This document shows, one piece after another, positions 23,351 through 34,400 of a stretch of 64,000 nt of DNA. Location: contig CM053331.1 in assembly GCA_028583605.1 (NCBI GenBank), positions 37,029,783 through 37,093,782 of the forward strand, written 5' to 3'. Source of the stretch: Dastarcus helophoroides (taxonomy: Eukaryota; Arthropoda; Insecta; Coleoptera; Bothrideridae). The notes under the pieces are model-generated. The model did not search any database. It saw only the letters and a program-made list of their open reading frames with translations, and was not told the DNA's origin. Each line of letters starts with the position of its first letter. Within the stretch, counting starts at the first letter, position 1. The position numbers were made by a program, and so were the translations under genes.

Positions 23351-24084
23351 TTTTTTTTACCTTTTGGAATGAATTCTTTTTTTGTTTTATAATAAAATCC
23401 AGAAAGTTCCATTGAGTCTTATTTATTCTTATATATTTTACATATTGTAAGATGTTTAGTTGATAACACAAGCTTAATTAAATTCTAATTTTTATTATCT
23501 TAAGATTTTCAATATACCAAATTTTGACATTTCAAAATTTGCATGCCTACTTGAAAATATACCTACTAGGTCTATTATTAAATTATTGAAATCTAAATAA
23601 ACTTTTAATTGTTCTTCATGGAAGACTCTGTCGGAAATTTATATTTGTTAATTTTATTTACCATTTTTGTGACCCAGTTAGGAAATATTTAAACTTTTGT
23701 GTTCTCAATATATACATGCCTACCTGTAAGTATACCAACATATTTTCAAAACAATATTAAAGTAAAAGAGCTTAAATGAAATGTTGCCTCTTCAAAATTT
23801 ACATAAAAACCTGCAAAAAAATGATACATTTTGCCCTCTGTTTAAATAGAACATTTACATGAATTTTTGACATTTCAAAATTTAGATGCCTACTTGAAAA
23901 TATACCTACATATTTTAGGTACGATATTAAAATACGGTAGTTTAAATGATTCTTTGACATTACAAAATTTACATGCCTACGAGTTTTCGACATATTAAAA
24001 TTAAAAAAAAGCTTAAATGAATTTTTCACGTTGGAAAATTTACATATCTAGATGTAAACGAATTAGATATCTTGTTCACTATAT

Positions 24085-24406
24085 TGTAAGCAACCGGAGT
24101 TGGCCCCCATTGTTTATGTCTCGTGGCGCCAATCACCAGGAAAGAATTCCAATCACCGCTTGTCCCGGCTGCGGGGATACTCTCCCAGCGCGTTGATTGA
24201 ATATTCAATCAACGTCCAGCGTCACTCGGGCCTGGCGGAAGTGGATTAATTCGATTCCTGTTCAATTAATCGATAAATCGTTACCTGTTTTTAACATTCG
24301 TTCAATTAATATTTTAAAGTTTGTGTTACCTTTTATTATCCTTATAATTTGTGTGTCGTTACCGTTATTGGTGGTTAAATTGTGGAGGAGGAACCCGAAT
24401 CTAACA
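24085..24406. mobile_element. Solo LTR-like insertion with ATAT target duplication
   Basis: A 322-bp GC-richer block starts TGTAAGCAACCGG and ends CGAATCTAACA, and is flanked on both sides by ATAT (24081-24084 and 24407-24410). It interrupts the 110-bp array. It contains a perfect 24-bp palindrome (24191-24214). TG...CA ends with a 4-bp duplication fit a Gypsy-type solo LTR. Orientation is unclear. Confidence 0.6.
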
Positions 24407-24701
24407 ATATTAAGATCGAATATTTAAATAAACTTTTGACACTTCAAAATTTACATGCCTACCTGAAAATATACCTACATATTTTAGGTCCAATATTAAA
24501 TCAATAGTTAAATGAATCTTTGACATTATAAAATTTGTATACCTATCTGAAAATAAACCTACATATTTTAGGTACAGAGTTTAAAAATCGGGAAGTTTAA
24601 ATGAATGTTTGACGTTTCAACATTGGCATGCCTACTTGGAAATCCGCCTACGTACATATTTCAGGCACAAGCTAAAATACCCATTTAAAAATTAACTGTT
24701 G

Positions 24702-24982
24702 TGGGAGCTTAAACGGGATAGGTCATAGCGAACGTAACACCAAGGGTTTACAAAAACTTTATTATTTTTTTAATGTAAGAAAAATACAAAAACGCGGTAC
24801 TGGCAACTAACTATAGCCAGTCCGAACAACATACATCTAATCTCGAAGACAACTAACTCTTCCTTCCCGCCAAGACACGGTCGAGTCATCTATGCTTCGC
24901 GTCACCCCGAATTGACGTTGACATTGTACTGCCAACTTCAAATAACGAACAATTGGCGGGCTATTCAAATTTTAATCCTACA
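24702..24982 (-). mobile_element. Solo LTR of an LTR retrotransposon with 6-bp target duplication
   Basis: A 281-bp block, read on the minus strand, starts TGTAGGATTAAAATTTG and ends TTTAAGCTCCCA. The same six bases CTGTTG flank it (24696-24701 and 24983-24988). On the minus strand an AATAAA lies near the 3' part. Removing the block restores a continuous unit of the 110-bp repeat, which supports the exact boundaries. Internal genes are absent. Confidence 0.75.
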
Positions 24983-25560
24983 CTGTTGACGTTTTCAAAA
25001 TTTATATACCGACATGAAAGGATATCTACATAGATATAATTGATATATAAATATAATTACATAATTTGTTCAACTGTAGATAATAGTTTATTCTTCATGG
25101 TAGACCCTTATTGACCCGAAATATTAAGTTTTTTTTCAATTTATTTAACATTTCTTCGGCCCAGTTTGGAAATATTTAAATTTTTATGGTTTGTTGACAA
25201 TTTTCTAAACAGTTTTTGAAATGCGACTACGTGATATTTAAATTTATTGAAAACGTGACTTCATGACAGTTCACAAATTAAGAGGTTATTTTATTTTACA
25301 TAGAAGATAATAGTGTATAGTCGACGAATACAACATAAAGTTTAGGGGAAAAACGACTTTTAATCGATCAATAAATTTGAATATGAATACATATTCAATT
25401 TTTTGATCGCTCATCCGCTGACTAAGAAGAATAAATATTTATAGTTTTCTTGCCAAGGGCTTTCAATCAACCAATCATGGAATTGGCTCAGAGGCTATAC
25501 AATTTAGTTTCTCTATGGATTCGCTGGTCGTTCATGTGTGACTACCCTAAAATCAGAAGT

Positions 25561-25744
25561 TTAAGGCCTCCCACATACGTACGGAATCCTGGTTAAGTTT
25601 CCAAATCAGGAAATCAAATTCAGGCACCGGAATGAACGAGTGAAGCGTAAATGAGAAATTTGTGCGTGTGCGGCCAGTGACTGAATTCTGAATTTCTGAT
25701 TCGAAAACATAATCAGAATTCCCTATATGGGTGGCCAGCCTTAA
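25561..25744. mobile_element. MITE, PIF/Harbinger-like
   Basis: About 180 bp with imperfect terminal inverted repeats: TTAAGGCCTCCCACATACG on the left, and TTAAGGCTGGCCACCCATA when the right end is read on the other strand. The ends sit at TTA(A), the target preferred by PIF/Harbinger elements. There is no coding capacity. Confidence 0.5.
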
Positions 25745-26129
25745 TAAGTATTTGGCATTTAAAAATGCACATGCCTACCTGAAGATATACCTAGATTTAG
25801 TCGCAAAATTAAGAAGTTTAAATAAACTTTTGACCTTTCAAAATTTATTATAGCTACTTATAAATCTACCTACATATTGTAGCTTTGTTTAAGAGTTGAA
25901 ATGGTTGTTTATAAAGGGCTTCGCAGTAGCTTTTGTTGCGTTGCAATGATTTTTATCATATATGTACATATATGCCTTTTATATTCTTTTAGTTTAAGAG
26001 TTCATTACATTTGAATAACAGTTTGTCTACGTTACTTTTAACCTACTTGTATTTATACAGTAACGAGAACGTAATTTTGTCTAAAGTTACAAGTAAGGTG
26101 TTCTACGCTACGAAAGCGTAGAAAGGACA

Positions 26130-26935
26130 TACATTTTTCAGAAAAAAATCGGAAATTTCGAACTTAAAATCGAAATTTCGACTTTTTTCTCGAAATTTTT
26201 AAATTAAAGTCGAAATGTCTACACTCTATGGTTAAATTAGGCAGATGACAGTTGCGTCCCACCACTCACCTTTCCAAACAACATTGACAGTTGGCAATAG
26301 GCTGTGTTCAGTAATTTCTATTTTTAATTACCAAAATTTCCTATTTTTTCTCGACATTTCGACAAAAAAGGTCGAAGTTTCGAGATTATAGTTGAAATTT
26401 CGAGCTTAAAATCGAAATTTCGACTTTTTTCACGAAATTTTGAAATTAAAGTCGAAATGTCCACACTCTATGGTCAAGTTAGGCAAATGATAGTTGCGTC
26501 CCACCACTCACCTTTCCAAACAAAATTGACAGTTGGCAATAAGGTATGTTCAGTAATTTTTATTTTTAGTTACCAAAATTTCCTCATTTTTCTCGACATT
26601 TCGATAAAAAAAGTCGAAATTTGGGGATTAAAGTCGAAATTCCGAGATTAAAGTCGAAATTTCGAGAAAAAAGTCGAAATTTCGAGATTAAAGTCGAAAT
26701 TCCGAGATTAAAGTCGAAATTTCGAGAAAAAAGTCGAAATGTCGAGTTTAAAGTGGAAATTCCGCGATTAAAGTTGAGATGTCGAGAAAAAATTGAAATT
26801 TCGAGATTAAAATCAAAATCCGGAGATTTAGGTCAAAATTTCGAGATTAAAGTCGAAATCCAGAGATTTAAGTCAAAATTTCGAGATTAAAGTCGAAATT
26901 TCGAGAAAAAAGTCGAAATTTCCGAAAATATTTTT
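26130..26935. repeat. TCGAAATTTCGA satellite with a duplicated unique core
   Basis: Arrays of about 20-bp units built on the palindrome tcgaaatttcga flank a non-repetitive core of about 110 bp (acactctatggttaaatt, caccactcacctttccaaac, attgacagttggcaat). Core plus flank is duplicated: 26215-26320 and 26455-26560. The same core occurs inverted at about 56830-56940 and 57430-57510, again inside the satellite. Confidence 0.85.
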
Positions 26936-28225
26936 TTTAATCAATGTCATTTCTACATCTTTGTATGTACTACGCTGAGTCTTATTAATAATTTTTTTAT
27001 AGTAATTCAAAGTAACAAATGGAAACCATAGACTCCTGTCACTAAGTGTTGGTCAATGCAAATGCTGTAATATCGATTAGACCAAATGTCAATTTTTGAC
27101 ATATCACACTTTTTGTTGACGTTTTACCGACCGCAGATTACGTTCAAAACAAAACAAAAATGTAATGAAATTAATTGGATTTTATTTTCACGGTTCAATA
27201 ATGTAAAGTAATTGGTGGATTTTAAAAAGTTTTCGGTGAGTATAAACCATTAACTTTTCCGAATTCAGAGGCATGCCTCCTAACAAGTTATAACTGTGTT
27301 TTGGTGTGACTAAGACGAGCTAAGAAGAGTTTGCGTATATTTATAATCCTATAAACATTCAAATAACGTTGTCACTTTAAGAGACATATTCGAATCCTTA
27401 AAAGGACATGTCATGCGGAGAATACTGAAGTGTTATTTAAGCTTTATGGTGGCGAATGTGTTAGGTCTTGATTGTTATATGTTACAATCTAACACAACGT
27501 GGCCCCTCATGTAAACTGGGTTAATTTTTATTTTGGGTTCGAAATTTTTGTCTTTAAACCCAAATTTCAGCATCATCTTTGCCTCGGTGTTTGGTTCAGT
27601 TCAAGTTTAAAATTATATTGTTTTGTTGACTCCTCCAATTACAGTCACCCTTTTACTGATTGCAGTCACCCCTGAAGATATCCTTAGCCCTGAGTGACGA
27701 AACGTCGGCAAAGTAGATTAATTTGATGGAAGTTTAATTCAAAAACCATAAAGATTGTACAGTTTGGACCCATAGTCGTTCAGCTTTAATAAATATTTAA
27801 TTATTTCTTTGGAAATAGCTAAGACCCCTGGTCGTTCAGCTTTAATAATTATTTAGTTATTTCTTTGGAAATATTTAAGGGCTGACCACTAGTTGCAATT
27901 CCCATTTGAATTATTGACCATTTTTTCTGAATTTTATTAAGGTTTGAAAAAGTCGAATCTTTCGGATTAAGTTCTCAACCTGAAATTTCGACTTAAGTTG
28001 AGATTTTAATTTTACAATTCATGTTATATTGAATTTTTTGTCCTTTTCTGACATTTCTTTATACTTTGAGCAGAAGTTGGGAAAAGTTCGCAGCCTCTGG
28101 AAATAGTTCGAGGACTTATGACTATTATTAACATTTTATGACTATTATTAACATTTTATGACTATTATTAACGTTAATATCTAATTCTTCATGGTAGACC
28201 CTTATTGACCGGAAATATTATGTTT

Positions 28226-28327
28226 TTTTTTTCAATTTATTTAACATTTCTTCGGCCCAGTTTGGAAATATTTAAATTTAAATATTTCCAAACTGGGCCG
28301 AAGAAATGTTAAATAAATTGAAAAAAA
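28226..28327. repeat. Spacer-free palindrome with arms of about 51 bp
   Basis: The sequence from 28226 to 28276 is followed immediately by its reverse complement to 28327. It includes cttcggcccagtttgg and ccaaactgggccgaag. The left arm also matches a dispersed repeat at about 25110-25190. It ends 111 bases before the INPP4 start codon. Confidence 0.9.
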
Positions 28328-28438
28328 GTTAATATCTAAGTTATCTACTAAATTAATAGCTAAACATTTAAATTTACAAAGTGCACTTTTGTTTTGGTTT
28401 TTAGTTAGAGGCAACCAGCTTGTACTAACTTTGTCATT

Positions 28439-31400
28439 ATGCGCTTTAACAAACAAGAACTGATTACTTTGGCCACCCAGCCGTCGACAAAATTCGAAAA
28501 AGAAGGCATTTTATATATAAGGGAACGACAGGAAGGATTTTTTCGAAAATCAGAAAGTAAGTTAATGAATCGGAAAGTAAGTTTATGTTGATTAATCGTA
28601 TTGGTGAGTAATGAATGGTTTTTCATTGTGTAAATATAATTAAGGAAATTGGTGACTTAATTCTCTTAAATTTGTATATTTGTAAATTATGGTTTGTAAA
28701 TTATGGCATGTCAGTACGGACGCATGCAATTTGTGTTTTATTCAAAAAAAAAGTGGTAGCTTGTTCTGTGTTGTTTAATTTTCAGCAAGGTGAACAAATT
28801 TTTTAACATTTAATCACCTAATATTATAAGCGTTAATCATGGTAAATTACAGGGAAGGAAAACAAAAGTCAAAAACGTGAAAAGAGGCTTCGAAATCTCA
28901 GCTGTGTAGGGGCAATTCAAAAAGGTACTATTCTGAGATAACCTATTATGCACCATTTCTATCTTGGACTTGAAAATTTCAGTCGGGTATTCTAGTTTTA
29001 AGGCAAAAATGTATTTTTGTGCACCAATTCTCTTAATTCGGGTAACTAATAATCTTGTACTTGGTGTCTTTAACATTTTAAATGTTTCATTAGATGTAAG
29101 CCCAATTAAAAAATTAACGTTTTTGCCAATTTCATTTTTTTAAAGACAAGATAGATTGGTCTTTTCATTTCATACTAATTCACCACGTATTTGTACTAAT
29201 GGGGTGTGGGGCTATTAATCTTTCACTTACTTCATTTGTATAGTCGTTGCTTTGGTTTCAATGCGTCAACAACATTTTTGTCAACATTTCTATTCACATA
29301 GAAAGCTTGAGTATTGAATCATTGGATAAGTTGGTCTTTGCAGGTAAGTATCATTTTTTAATGTTTTCATTTGACTGAAGTGTGTGTTTCTTGGGCCATA
29401 AGAGTAATTTTTTGTTTGAAATTTCTAGCGCTCTGTGGAGACAAAGGTTTCTAAATTTACCGATACTGCTAACTACTGATGAATTAGTTGATAAAAATTT
29501 GTTAGTCTAGTGGAGAAACCAGTAATTTTTTGTGATAACGAATGTCTAGAGTCAGTATAACTTTTCAATTGGAAAATTGACAATTAAGCTCAAAATTTCG
29601 AATTTTCTGTTTATATGAGAATGTCCGTGTCAATTTTTAGGCTTTAATACGAGGATAAGCATTCAATAAAGATGATTAAACAGTCAAGCAAAAAAGATAA
29701 AATTGGTGTGTTGATTAATCGTTTTGTAATAAAACAGTCGAACATGCTACAGTTGACGTAGGCCAATTTCGATCTTCCTTGGTTTCATCATTATGGTAAA
29801 CATTTCCAGCTTAATCAGTCACATAGTTTCTCAAGCAAACTTTCTTCAAGTGATTTGACCTTCAGGATTTTCACGAGCTAGGGTCGATTAAAAATTTAGA
29901 TCCACGATTAAACATTTATACCTTAGCTCGCCCTCCCTAGTTGCAATTTTGACAAACATTAGTTTTGATTGTTTTCGTTTGCTCTTGCATGTTAGCTTTA
30001 GCGCATTACCGTCATATATGCCTCCGCCGTAACAGCTCAACGCTTCTTACAGTTAGTTTGGAACGCTGGTGCCGCTTGCGAGGGAATTTACTGTTTTATT
30101 TCAAAAGCAAAGATCCCTTTTCGGAGCCGATCGGCGTGATAGTTTTGGAGCAATGTCAGGTGCGAATAGACCCGCCGATGGCGTCGCCCCCATTGACGAC
30201 CGACGGCCATTATCCTTTTTATTTGGGTAAGTGTCGTAAACTCTTGGTGATTGTTTCGTAAACTCTTGGTGATTGTTTCGTAAACTCTTTGATCATTTCG
30301 TAAACGCTAATCGTTTCGTAAACTCTCACTGATCGTTTCGTAAACTCTCGCTGATGTTTTCGTAAACCCTCCCTGATCGTTTGGTAAACTCTCGCTAATC
30401 GTTTTGTAAACTCCCACTGATCGTTTCGTAAACTCTATGTGAATTCTTTGTAGTTTTTGACGGGGGGCTTTGCCAGGCTTTAGCCACGACTTCAGAAAGC
30501 GAACGCTCTGGTTGGATAGACGCGATCAAGTCGGCTAGTTATGAAGGGATTAGGGCCGAGTTGAACGCGCTGAGACAGTGTTTGGAGCGACGGAGGAATT
30601 ATAAACCGAGAATGGATTTACATACGTGGAGGTTGCAAAGAGGACACAACTTAGGTACGTTTGATCTACTATGTGATTAGTTTTGAAGAGTTTTATCACA
30701 GATATAGCCGAGGTACCGCTGTGCGAAATTTCTTTGGCATGCGACAATCTACTTTGCGATGGTCATGGTAAACCACCAAATCCTTCCCTAGTTGTTGACG
30801 TTTTTATGTCATCGGCCAAAGTTTGGGTAGAATATGGAAGAACCGAAACCATTGAGGTGAACACATCCATTTGATTGGTCAGCTTAAACGATAATTTTTG
30901 TTACAGAGGAATAGTAATCCGGGGTTTTTAAACACGATCAGTTTTCGCGCTTCGGATGGTTTAACGGGTGAATCGCGGATTCGTTTTACGGCTTTCGACG
31001 TGAGGGAACGCGTTTCCCATACCGCCATACCTCTAGGTTCGGCTTGCGTTCTATTGAGTGCCATACAAGATTCGTCGCGGCTTCGTATACCGTTGGTGTC
31101 GCGGACGCAATCGACGGTGGGGTTTTTGAGTATTAGCGCTTGGGCCTTGGAAGCTGAGGATAGAGGCAGCAGCACCGAGCACACCCCTTGCAGAGTACCA
31201 CCTCAAAATCAGGCAAGTCTAAATATGGATAGAAGATACTCTAAACCGGGGCTTCGAACCGGAACTGAACCGAAACCGAAAAAACCCGTTATTTTCCCCG
31301 GAACGAAACCGAATAAAAATATTGGTTTATTTCGGTTCGTCGAATTTATATACTTAAAATATTTTTTATTTTATACTTAAGATTGGAATTTTTTTTTGAA

Positions 31401-34400
31401 ATTTTAATTTTCATTTCAAAATTGTACACAATTCCATGCAACTTTCATCTCATCTTCATTTCTGATTAGATTAGATTAGAAGCACACAATTTTTACATTT
31501 TCAACCCAAATAAAAATTTTAAGTTTTAACTTGAATCTTTTATCAAGAGTTTCAACTTTTTCTTTAAATTTGGACTTTAATCTGGAAATTACTCGAAATA
31601 TTTCTTTTCTTCTAAAATTTCTAGTTGAAAATGAAAAAAATTTCCTCTGTTGTATCTTTGGAATAAAGTAGTGGCATGTTTTTCATTGAAGCTACAGAAA
31701 CTCGGTTTTCCTTACAATTTTTTTTACAAATTCGAGTTTTTCTAGACATTTTTCTGGAATCTTTTTTTAAAAAATCCTTTCTTTGACCTTGAATTTTCTT
31801 TTCTTAATTTGATACCTCTATTTTTTAAAATTATTAATCACATTTTTGATTTTTCATAAATTTTTTTCCGTCAAATTCCACTTTGATTTTAGTATTTCAA
31901 TTTTTTTTCGAAATCCCAAATTTAAATTCCTGCTGCCGACTTCGTAAATCTTCCAAAAATTCCTAAATATGACTTTTTCTCAAAATTTTCGCTAAAATCT
32001 CACACTTTCAAATTTAATCTAAAAATTTTTAAATTTAAAGTCAAAATTTTAGCAAAAAATCCAACATGATATTCCAATTTAAAGCCGGGATCTTGGCATT
32101 GGGGTCGAAATTTTTACAGTAAACTTGAAATGGTGACATGTTAGAAAATCTATAACTTAAAGTTGCAACAATTTTGCTTACGTTAAAATAGTAATTTTTA
32201 TTCTGAAAACTTTAATTTTTTCCTCAAGTCTCAAAACTGCGATTTGTTTAAAATTTAGAAGTCAAAATTGTGTTCTCTTAAATGTAATTGCTTTCGCTAA
32301 ACTTCTTGTATAAATTCGAAAATTTGGTGCTTTGCAAGTTCGACCCTTTGCTACTTGAACTTTTGTGTCAAAAATCTATTCTAAAAATGTTAAATTTTTT
32401 CACAAATTTCACAAAATTTCCTTAAAATTGAAAATTTGTTGTTGATCTTAAAATTTTAATTTTTTCATAGAAAATTGAACTTTGGAAATAATTCAAATTA
32501 CACTTTTTGTGAAATTATTTACTTTTATTCTCAGAATTTACATTTCCATTAAAAATTTCAAATTTTTGCTAAAAATGTTACCAGAAGATAGATTTCAAAC
32601 GTAAAAGTGCTAACTTGAATTTAAAAATTTTATGTTAATTTTTATTTTGAATATTTATATTCAGAATCTCGAAAGAGTATTCAAATTTCAAGAAAAAAGA
32701 CAACATTTTTGAAAAAGTCTAAATTTTGAGGAAAAACAAATTTTTGACAAACGATTTTTCAAAATTAATCCTAAAATTTCGAGGCCTGAAAATTCCCCTC
32801 TTAAAATTTGACCGTTTTTCAAGATTTTAGCTTTTTTTAAAGATTTCGTTTTTTTTTTTTTTTTGAAGAATTCGACTCTTTTAAACTACCCATTTTCAAA
32901 ATTCGACTTTTTCTTAATTTCGAATTTTTTAAAAACTTCAATTTTTGAAATTTTGGATTTTTTTAGAAAATTTTGGATTTTTTTAGAAAATTTTGGATTT
33001 TTTTAGAAAATTTGTAACTTTTTTAAAAAATTTAGGTTTTCTTCGAAAATTTTGACTTTTTTTTGGAAAATTGCTGATTTTTTTTGAAAATTTTGTTTTT
33101 CATGACAATTTAAACTTCCTTTAAAATTTCGGCTATTTTGAAATTTCCATCTATTTAAAATTTCGATTTTCTTGAAGTTTTGTTTTTTTTCAGAATTTCG
33201 ACGTTCGTTAAAAATCTCGACTTCATTGAAAAATTATGAATTTATTTTAAAAATTTAAGACCTATTTCAAAATTTCGATTTTTTGAAAATATTGTTTTTT
33301 CTTTTCAAAACGGCGACTTTGGAAATGTTGAATATTTGAAAATCTCTATATTTTTTTGGAAATTTGACTCTTTTTTGATATTTCGACCTTTTGAACGTTT
33401 AGCTTTTGGAAAATGTAGCTTTAAAAATTTCTTTATATAAGAATTTGGACTCTTATTGAAAATCTAAACATTTTTTAAAATATTGAAAATCTAAACATTT
33501 TTTAAAATCCCCGACTTTTTTAAAAATTTCTCCATTTTCTAAAAGTTGCGTTCTTTTCATAATTTCGACTTTCATTAATTTTTTCATTATTTAATCGTTT
33601 AAGTTTTAAATGTCGAAATGTTGGCTCTGGACCTTTTAACAATCTAAAAACTGAAACCTTTTTAAAAATTTCTGCTCTATTTAAAAATGTCTAGCTTTGA
33701 CTTTTAAATTTGGAATTTTTTTTGGTATGTTTGATTTTTTTATTTGTAAATCTGAACCTATTTTGGAAATTAAATATTTGGACTTTTGTGAAAATTTGGT
33801 TTTTTAACTTTCGACTTTTGAAAATTTCAACTTTCATTCAAAATTTCCCCTTTTTTAAAATTTTGACTGTTTTCAAGATTTTGATTTTTTTGACAAATTC
33901 GATCTTTTTCGAACTATCTGTTTTCAAATTCCACTTTTCCTTAATTTCGAATTTTTTGAAAACTTCGACTTCTTGAAAATTTGGTAATTTTTAGAAAATT
34001 TGGCACCTTTTTGAAAAATTTCGATTTTGTCGACAATTTCAACATCTTTCAAAATTTCAGCTTTTTTTGAAAATTCTATGTATTCAAAATTGTGATTTTC
34101 TTGAAATTCTGATTTTTTGAAAGCTTAGACTTTCGTAAAGAATCTCGACTTTATTGAAAAATTACGAATTCATTTCAAAATTTTTGACTTTCAAATTTTC
34201 GATTTTTTTTGAAAATATTTTCTTTCAAAACGACGACTTTCAAAATATGAATGAATATTTGAAAATTTCTATATTTTTTCAAAATTTTACTCTTTCTTGA
34301 TATTTTAACTTCGTGAACATTTTGTCTTTTCAAAAACTAGTTTTAAAATATTCTTTATTTGAAAATTTGGATCTTTGTTGAAAATCATAACTTTTTTTTT

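Larger units (their letters stand above)
23520..25880. repeat. Degenerate array of an about 110-bp AT-rich repeat
   Basis: Copies share ttgacatttcaaaattt, catgcctac, tgaaaatatacctacatatttt and a following poly-purine block. Copies are seen near 23520, 23870, 23950, 24435, 24515, 24605, 24983, 25755 and 25830. The array is interrupted by two solo LTRs and a MITE, which places it as older than those insertions. Confidence 0.75.
23351..28438. other. Repeat-rich intergenic region upstream of INPP4
   Basis: No conserved gene is seen in this 5-kb stretch. It contains a degenerate array of an about 110-bp repeat, two solo LTR-like insertions, a small MITE, a satellite with a duplicated core, short tandem duplications near 27780-27880 and 28126-28170, and a 102-bp palindrome just before the INPP4 start. 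A noncoding INPP4 exon could end at about 27235 (aaagttttcg followed by gtgagtata). This is only a splice-site observation. Confidence 0.5.

Noticed and set aside
29300..29342. Possible extra INPP4 exon ending tttgcag/gtaagta
   Set aside because: Including it would break the phase between exon 1 (28556) and exon 2 (30053), which join correctly by themselves.
31213..31380. Continuation of INPP4 exon 5 to the stop at about 31380
   Set aside because: Translation after 31212 enters the CGAACCGG repeat. The protein resumes in phase at 58790 with conserved INPP4 sequence.
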